DNA of 64,000 bases, taken from the NCBI GenBank assembly GCA_011032825.1, contig JAADJZ010000025.1, forward strand, positions 248,001 through 312,000, given 5' to 3'. The notes beneath the pieces are model-generated. The model was not told the DNA's origin and searched no databases. It was given only the letters and a program-made list of their open reading frames with translations. The stretch is from Massariosphaeria phaeospora. Its lineage: Eukaryota; Ascomycota; Dothideomycetes; Pleosporales. Shown here piece after piece: positions 58,798-64,000 of the stretch (its first letter is position 1; every line of letters starts with the position of its first letter). The position numbers and the translations under genes are program-made.

Positions 58798-59829
58798 ATG
58801 ATCTCCTCGGGCTTCACCAACGCGCCCGTGTCGCGCTTCCTCGTCTTCTCGACCGTCGTCGCCGCGCTGGCCACGTCGCTGACGGACTCGCGGCACTACC
58901 TCAACATCCTCGTCGTGCCGCACGTGTGGGGCTACGGCCAGTTCTGGCGCTTCGCTGTGTGGCAGGCGTGTTATACGAATTCGACGGAGGTGCTGTTTGC
59001 GGTGCTGAGTTTGTATGGGTTGAGGGTTGTGGAGAGGCTGTGGGGGAGTCGCAAGTTTGCGGTAGGTCTTTTGGTCGAGTCCTTGCCCCGAGATAATTGT
59101 TTGACACTTCGCGCCCTACCCATATTTTGCTCCTCTTCGCTCTATCCACCATTGTCCCTCTGTAAACTTTCAAGGAAAATACAATGCTAACGCGGTAATG
59201 CGCAACTGTAGTCATTCCTCATCGCGACACTACCATACACGACGCTCTTGCCGCCCCTCCTCCTCACTTTCGTTCTGCGCCCCTTATCCTTCGGCCGCAT
59301 AAACCACCTCCCTGCCGGCCCAACCCCCATCATCTTCGCGCTGCTCGCAAACTACTACGCCGCCATCCCCTACACATACCGCTACCGCATCGCGCCCTTC
59401 GCTGCCACGCCTTCCACCAGCAGCTCCTCGCAGCCCTACTCGTCCATCTGGGCGCGCTCCATAACCTTCACCTCAAAAGCGACATCCTACCTCGCGCCGC
59501 TGCAACTCGCCTTCTCGCAGATGCCCGGCTCGCTGCTCGGCGCGGCGGTCGGCTGGGCGGTCGGCACGGCGTATAGGCGCGATGTGCTGCCGTATGCGGC
59601 GAGTTGGCGCGTGCCCGGGTGGGTCGTCGGCGAGGAGAAGAAGAGGGGGTTTGAGGGGCTGCGAGCGCGGCTGGATGCTGATGCTGAGAGGGAGAGGGAG
59701 GGGGCGGGTGCGGGGTTAGCGACGGGGATTTTGGCGGGCGAGACGGGGGGCGCGGTGCAGAGAGGTGCGGGTGCGGGGAGGAGGACGTTGGGCGATATGG
59801 TGGCGGAGCAGTTTCGCGGGAGGGGGTAG
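58798..59829 (+). CDS. DSC2/UBAC2-like rhomboid-fold membrane protein
   Basis: Exon 1 is 58798-59061 and exon 2 is 59212-59829, giving 293 residues. The 150-bp intron is GT-AG and sits inside the conserved ERLWGSRKFA-SFLIATL block. The N-terminal SGFTNAPVSRFLVF, the QFWRF after the first loop and the YGLRVVERLWGSRKFASFL segment match the UBAC2/Dsc2 rhomboid pseudoprotease family, part of the membrane DSC E3 ligase that acts in Golgi/ER quality control and SREBP activation. Several hydrophobic helices follow (LLPPLLLTFVLRPLSFG, TPIIFALLANYYAAIPY, MPGSLLGAAVGWAVG). No catalytic rhomboid GxSG is seen. The tail is Arg/Glu/Gly-rich and ends RRTLGDMVAEQFRGRG, with no UBA domain visible, unlike animal UBAC2. 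Confidence 0.78.
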
Positions 59830-60524
59830 ATAGGGGGTCGTGCGTTGGGGTGGAGTGATAAAAGGGGGTTGCTTGGGAGGGTGAATGCGTCATCGGGGGT
59901 CTGTTGTGGTGATACTCGAGAATTAAACATACATAAACGCGCTAGTACCTACCTCTAGTCCGCGTTATTTCGATCCTCCAGCCACTGTACGATATTCCAG
60001 CACCTTGTCAGAACGATCCATCTGAGCTCTTAGAACCCCACTTAAGGTGCCTGCACTCTGGATGCTCTATCAGTGGATGTTGACATACTGCTATGTTGGC
60101 ATCACCGGGTGCAATGAATAGGGGGTTTCGAAAAAGGGGTGTTGTGTGCATTGGGGATTACAAGTGTCTATCTATCTCTCTGTCTATCTACATGGATGTG
60201 TTGGTATAGGTTGGGTATATACAGAAGGAAATGGGGAATAGGGAATGGGGAATAGGAATGGGTGGGGGTGGTGCGTGTATACATGAAAAAGGGAATAATA
60301 GGGGCAAGGGTTGAATCGGAGTGGGTGCCGTGCGGGTGTGTAGGTGTGTACAAGAAGGGGCAAACACAAAGTTTAAGGGAAGTAATAAAAGAAAGAAAGA
60401 AATGAAGGGTGCCAGTACAACGCCAAGCCCGTTTGCTCGTTATAATCGTGGTTGTGATTCAGTCGTGGGTGTCAGACCTTGGGCGTAAGTCCACCGTTCC
60501 TGCTGAGTCCCAGAGGTCGAGAAC
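59830..60524. repeat. convergent intergenic region with simple repeats
   Basis: It lies between DSC2-like (+) and the small gene pair (-). Simple repeats: a TCTA-type microsatellite at about 60165-60191 and a G/A-rich tandem (units of ggggaataggga) at 60231-60265. The stretch 60440-60500 resembles the coding tail of the neighbouring paralog (see findings). Confidence 0.6.
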
Positions 60525-60990
60525 CTAGTTCTTGGCTTTGGCATGCTCCTCAGCCTCCTCCTTGTCGACGGGTTCCTCTTCAACGGCATCCTCTCTGTCC
60601 ATCGCCTCTCTGACTTCAGCGTGTCTGGCGGCAAGCCTCTCCGCTTTCATCATCTTAGCATGCTCTTTGGCCTCGTATGCAATGAGATCCTCCTCATATT
60701 CTTCGAGAGCGGTTTTGACTAGTGGATGTCAGCGTCGTTGCCGGTCAGTCCAAAACATAGTGTGAATACGTACAGCCTTTAGTGGAATATCCTTTTATCG
60801 AGTCTCCTTCGACCCCTCTCTTTCTTTCGTCAATGAATAGCATGACGGAATGTTGACCGGAGCAATGTCCATTGAGAGCAATAGTTTTGTTATTGCCCTT
60901 GAGACCAAGGCTCTCAGCTAAGGTTCCTTTTTCTTTGTTTGATGTGTAGTACGAGATGCCGCGGACCTTGATCTTGTAGACGGTGACCAT
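60525..60990 (-). CDS. tandem paralog 1, 136 aa, function unknown
   Basis: Exon 1 is 60990-60774 and exon 2 is 60718-60525. The intron (60773-60719) starts GTACGT and ends ccactag. The protein starts MVTVYKIKVRGISYYTSNKEKG and its first exon matches paralog 2 (61361-61773) at the Val-Tyr/Lys-Ile, SYYTS and the splice-proximal VEGDSIKGYSTKG. The second exon is a highly charged Glu/Ala/Lys helix (LEEYEEDLIAYEAKEHAKM), ending EEHAKAKN, unlike the paralog. The reading frame is also open for 34 codons upstream, back to an acceptor-like ttcacag at 61093, so an extra 5' exon is possible. No signal peptide or known domain. The intron sits at the same place as in paralog 2, which supports common origin. 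Confidence 0.6.
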
Positions 60991-61360
60991 TGTCGTGGTG
61001 GAGTATACCGTTGCGATTCCTGAGGAGCCTGGGTTCGAGGACGGGAGTACGGGGCCGTTGATGTGGTAGTTGGTGATGGGTTTGCCGTTGTTCTGTGAAA
61101 TTGAAGGTGTTGATGGTATGTGGATAACAATTGATCTGTGATATGTATATATATGTGTGTATCTGCAGTGTGTGGATGTATAAAGAAAGAAGAACGAAGG
61201 GCTGTATGCGTGCGACTTGATACCCTATTGTATGAGTCTTGCAGAACTCTAGAGTCAGACGCTCGTAGAGAGAGAGGTGACTAGGTCGCTGGGGTATGAC
61301 AATCCATTTGCGGCTGATGTGAGTAAGAGGTAGGGATCCAGTCCCGTACCAATGTGTCCG
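60991..61360 (-). promoter_or_regulatory. promoter/leader of tandem paralog 1, homologous to that of paralog 2
   Basis: The block about 61137-61300 matches about 61855-62010 upstream of paralog 2: gaagaacgaa/gaagaacaaa, ataccctattgtat, agtcttgcagaa, gagtcaga and tgactaggtc occur in the same order. This shows that the duplication covered promoter, leader and gene together. Confidence 0.7.
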
Positions 61361-61773
61361 TCACAATGGTGATTGTGAGTCAGTTGTCGGTGTCAGACCT
61401 TTGGCGTGTTTCAACTCTTTATCCATTGCGTCTATGACCCTTTGAAGCGCGTCATCAACTTTACAGCTACTAATAATGCACACAATCGGCCTAATTAACG
61501 GTGTGAAAACTTACCCCCTTTGCTCGAATACCCCTCGTCAGAGTCCCCCTCAACCGCATTGCCCCTGTTACGGATGAACTTTTTGGCCTCTTCGTGAGAC
61601 TTAACCGGCCATGTTGCGACGCCTCCACTGGTCGGCACGAGCTTGAATTCCTTGCCATTGTTGATCTGGCTCAGGTCTGAAGAGTAGTATTCGGTGCCAA
61701 GGATTTCGAATTTGTGAACCAAGATCTTGGGCGCCTCTGCGGGTTGCTGGGCTTCGGGGCTGGATTGTTGCAT
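61361..61773 (-). CDS. tandem paralog 2, 118 aa, function unknown
   Basis: Exon 1 is 61773-61515 and exon 2 is 61458-61361. The intron (61514-61459) starts GTAAGT and ends gtaaag. The protein begins MQQSSPEAQQPAEAPKILVH, continues KFEILGTEYYSSDL and VATWPVKSHEEAKKFIRN, reaches the shared VEGDSDEGYSSKG at the splice, and ends with a helix (DDALQRVIDAMDKELKHAK) and GLTPTTDSQSPL. It is soluble-looking, with no cysteines and no signal peptide. It is clearly related to the adjacent 136-residue protein in exon 1, intron position and promoter. I do not recognise the family, and lineage restriction is likely but unproven. Confidence 0.63.
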
Positions 61774-63016
61774 GGCGGTGTGGTAGGCGGTATGGGGTTG
61801 GCTGTTGGTGCTGGTAGGTGCTAGAAAGCTGTCTTAGAATGTAGATAAGAAGTAGTTTGATCTGTGTAGGTTGCAGTGTATAAGAGTGTAAAAAAAGAAG
61901 AACAAAAAGCTATATCTGCACGACTTTATACCCTATTGTATAAGTCTTGCAGAAAAGAGGAGTCAGAAGTTCGTAGAGAGAGGGGGTGACTAGGTCACAG
62001 GTGTATGACGTGGAGTAGGTAGCGGGGACTGGAGAAGCGGACACAATGCGGGTACTCACATGTGGACATATCGTGAGTCTTCATGCGGCGTCGAGCATCG
62101 GTACGTGGTATCGTATATTAAAAGACTACGAATACGGGCCCTAGAGATGGCGTGATGATGTAGTCGTAGAGTAGTATAAGCCTTACTACGTTCAACATAC
62201 CTTTAGTGCGTGTCGGGTAGAGCACGAGTATCAAAGGGTCGACGAAAAGCAGGCTGCAGACCATGATGGAGTGGATAAGTCGGCAAGTCCCGCGGGGAGG
62301 TAAATAACAGTCAACGCTAGAACCACAGCCGTGAACTGACTAGACGTTGCAGCCGCTGTGTCGTTGCTGGATAGTCATAGAAGGTCGCGAAGCAGCGATG
62401 GACTGACTCTCGACGCATTGGCTAATATAATTTATGAGCGATGTGGTCGCACTAGTACAGGGTGAGTCGATACATGGTTCGGTCATAGAGAAGGAAATGA
62501 GAGTACTACATATGGTGAAGGGAATGGTCGGAGCAAGAACGCAGATGGTCTAAGGTCGGGGTACTAGTCCTGGTTTGGACTAGCTGGGCTGCATCATAAC
62601 TGTTTTCGCGACCACAGAATTCGGAACCTACTAACCTCTAGTATCTACCTACTCCGCCCGTGCAAGGGCTACCTCCTAGAGACGCTCAGCGAAGCACTGG
62701 ATATCAACACCGTTCTCTCTCTTATTACGCGTGCTGTAGCTCGTGGAGACGCCGAGGCACAGAGAAGTTGATGTGCCGCAATCACCATGGCGCTTCTCTA
62801 AACACACTGCGCCTAGTCATAGCTGTATAAATCCTGGTGGGATTCACGCGTAATCTTCTGTCTTCCGGCAGCTCTAGTCTTCTACCCTACTATCATAGCT
62901 CATTCCCATGCCCACTACGTCATTGTGTTTCTTTTGCATACAGCCTTCCGTATTGGGTCATTTTTCTCTCAAATACCTGGACAGGTCCACCGAAAGCTAC
63001 GTAGAAGGCCCTTGCC
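61774..63016. other. promoter of tandem paralog 2 and intergenic region
   Basis: 61774-62010 holds the leader and the promoter block shared with paralog 1. From 62010 to 63016 I see no coding frame longer than chance. The stretch just before 63017 is probably the leader of the broken F-box-like gene. Confidence 0.5.
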
Positions 63017-63929
63017 ATGGCCAAGACTAGCAATATACGTCTCCATCTGCTCAGTCTATCTCGAGAAACCCGCCGACAAATCCTCTTCGAGTGCCTTATG
63101 TGCGAGATCGAAAACCGGCAACCGTATCCTTTTGGCCGCAAATCACTCCCCATCGACAGACACCTACATCCCGTCTTCCCCCGAACCGAGCTTGTCCAAC
63201 TGGAGAATCGCGTCTGGGACCGTTCGTCGTTCTGGGGGAAAGAGCCCATGACCCGCCTCATGCGTGTTAGCAAACAGCTCTATGAAGAGGTGTACGAAAT
63301 CCTCTGATCGGACTTCGTCCTCCATGTCGCTGGCCTGTATGCCAACCCCATATTCGTCATCGTGGACTGGCTTGATACATACAATCCACGGGCCTTCGAC
63401 TATGTGCGGCACCTACACATCCGCTGGAAACACATCCCAGGCTCATACCAATTTGGTTTTGAATTTGATAGAGATAACATTGTAGCATTCGCGGGAAACT
63501 TTCCTGGAGTACCAAAGCGTCCGGATTCAAATCTACTTGTATGGAGATAGCGGCATCGCACCGGACGCTAAATCGTCAGCCATTGAGCGAATAATCAGCA
63601 TCGTGCAAAGTCTCGGGAAGAAAGATGTCAAGATTTTCTGGGAGCCTAATGCAGAACTTCTAGAAGGGAAGGAAATAGTTGACCACTGCATCGAGAGACT
63701 CGGACAGGACCCTATAACACCTAAGTTGCATCAGGACCACCTTCGTTCCTGGCCAACAGAGAGAGTCTACGTTACCCCTGCTTTAAAGGATGAAGAAGCC
63801 GAAACGCCACCCCCTTCCACGGAAGAGTTCAGGAGCTTTTTCACGCGTGACTGGGCCTTGAAGGTGCGCCCCAAACCGGAAGGATCCAAACCTAGCTCCT
63901 GTATTCTCTCTCCTGCTTATGACTACTGA
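63017..63929 (+). pseudogene. broken F-box-like gene
   Basis: The first part (63017-63304) reads MAKTSNIRLHLLSLSRETRRQ, with LLSLSRETRRQILFECL resembling the F-box-type start of many fungal proteins, and ends MRVSKQLYEEVYEIL before a TGA at 63305-63307. The same frame then continues with protein-like sequence (SDFVLHVAGLYANP, FDYVRHLHIRWKHIPG) to about 63515. The next protein-like part (IYLYGDSGIAPDAKSS, KKDVKIFWEPNAELLEG) is in a frame one base on and runs to a stop at 63927-63929. So there is one nonsense change and one frameshift. I find no intron with plausible signals that would remove either. The TGA would fit a G-to-A change from a Trp codon. Sequencing error is an alternative. Confidence 0.6.
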
Positions 63930-64000
63930 GCGGGTCGTCCGGTTGCCATGGCCGGTCTGTCGATGTTTCTGCAATAGTTCTCACGAGTCAATTTATCAGT

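Noticed and set aside
58798..59829. Active rhomboid protease
   Set aside because: No GxSG serine motif or matching His is seen; the UBAC2/Dsc2 pseudoprotease pattern fits better.

Overview
The window is nuclear DNA of a filamentous ascomycete (Pezizomycotina; Dothideomycetes is my guess from gene style, not proven). The signs are many short introns of about 47-150 bp with branch-site-like ctaac motifs before the acceptor, eukaryotic single-gene spacing without operons, and recognisable fungal housekeeping genes: VPS13, a cytosolic SSA-type Hsp70, glycerol kinase GUT1, 3-ketosteroid reductase ERG27, an EMI1/DUF3128 protein, a PHO85-type cyclin and a DSC2/UBAC2-like membrane protein. I modelled 26 introns by eye from splice signals, reading-frame continuity and protein conservation. 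No tRNA, rRNA, CRISPR array or viral gene was seen.

Layout. 0-5 kb: a weak small-secreted-protein candidate (-), a secreted serine carboxypeptidase (+), a 433-bp MITE with 118-bp inverted ends, and a two-exon 164-aa protein (+). 5.4-9.2 kb: a 1241-aa disordered protein (+). 10.5-13.8 kb: an 11-exon dynamin/NUGGC-like large GTPase (+). 14.8-16.8 kb: a fungal-type multipass glycoprotein (-). 19.4-20.5 kb: a PHO85-type cyclin (-), followed by almost 7 kb in which I can support no gene. 27.3-36.9 kb: VPS13 (-), diverging from an EMI1-like twin CX9C protein (+). 39.2-41.3 kb: Hsp70 (-) with a perfect heat-shock element upstream. 42.5-43.6 kb: a DUF3429/TMEM69-like protein (+). 44.5-46.3 kb: glycerol kinase (+). 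46.3-53.4 kb: mostly empty apart from a 62-aa cysteine-containing protein (+). 53.5-54.9 kb: ERG27 (+). 56.6-58.3 kb: a coiled-coil protein (+). 58.8-59.8 kb: DSC2-like (+). 60.5-62.0 kb: two tandem paralogous small genes (-) with duplicated promoters. 63.0-63.9 kb: a broken F-box-like gene at the right edge.

Functional links are few, as expected for a fungal chromosome. ERG27 (sterol synthesis) and the DSC2-like protein (DSC ligase, sterol-linked SREBP processing in fungi) lie about 4 kb apart, which may be chance.

The most notable structures are: (1) a MITE with a TA target duplication inserted inside an older dispersed repeat of about 95 bp (called R1 here), which recurs at least seven times, once inside an intron of the carboxypeptidase; (2) two introns, in Hsp70 and ERG27, that keep frame only if the donor is GC rather than GT; (3) the tandem duplicate pair at 60.5-62.0 kb, whose promoters are conserved while the C-termini have diverged, with a vestigial tail in another frame; (4) the very small spliced gene at 48.7 kb. 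I found no clear new multi-gene system.
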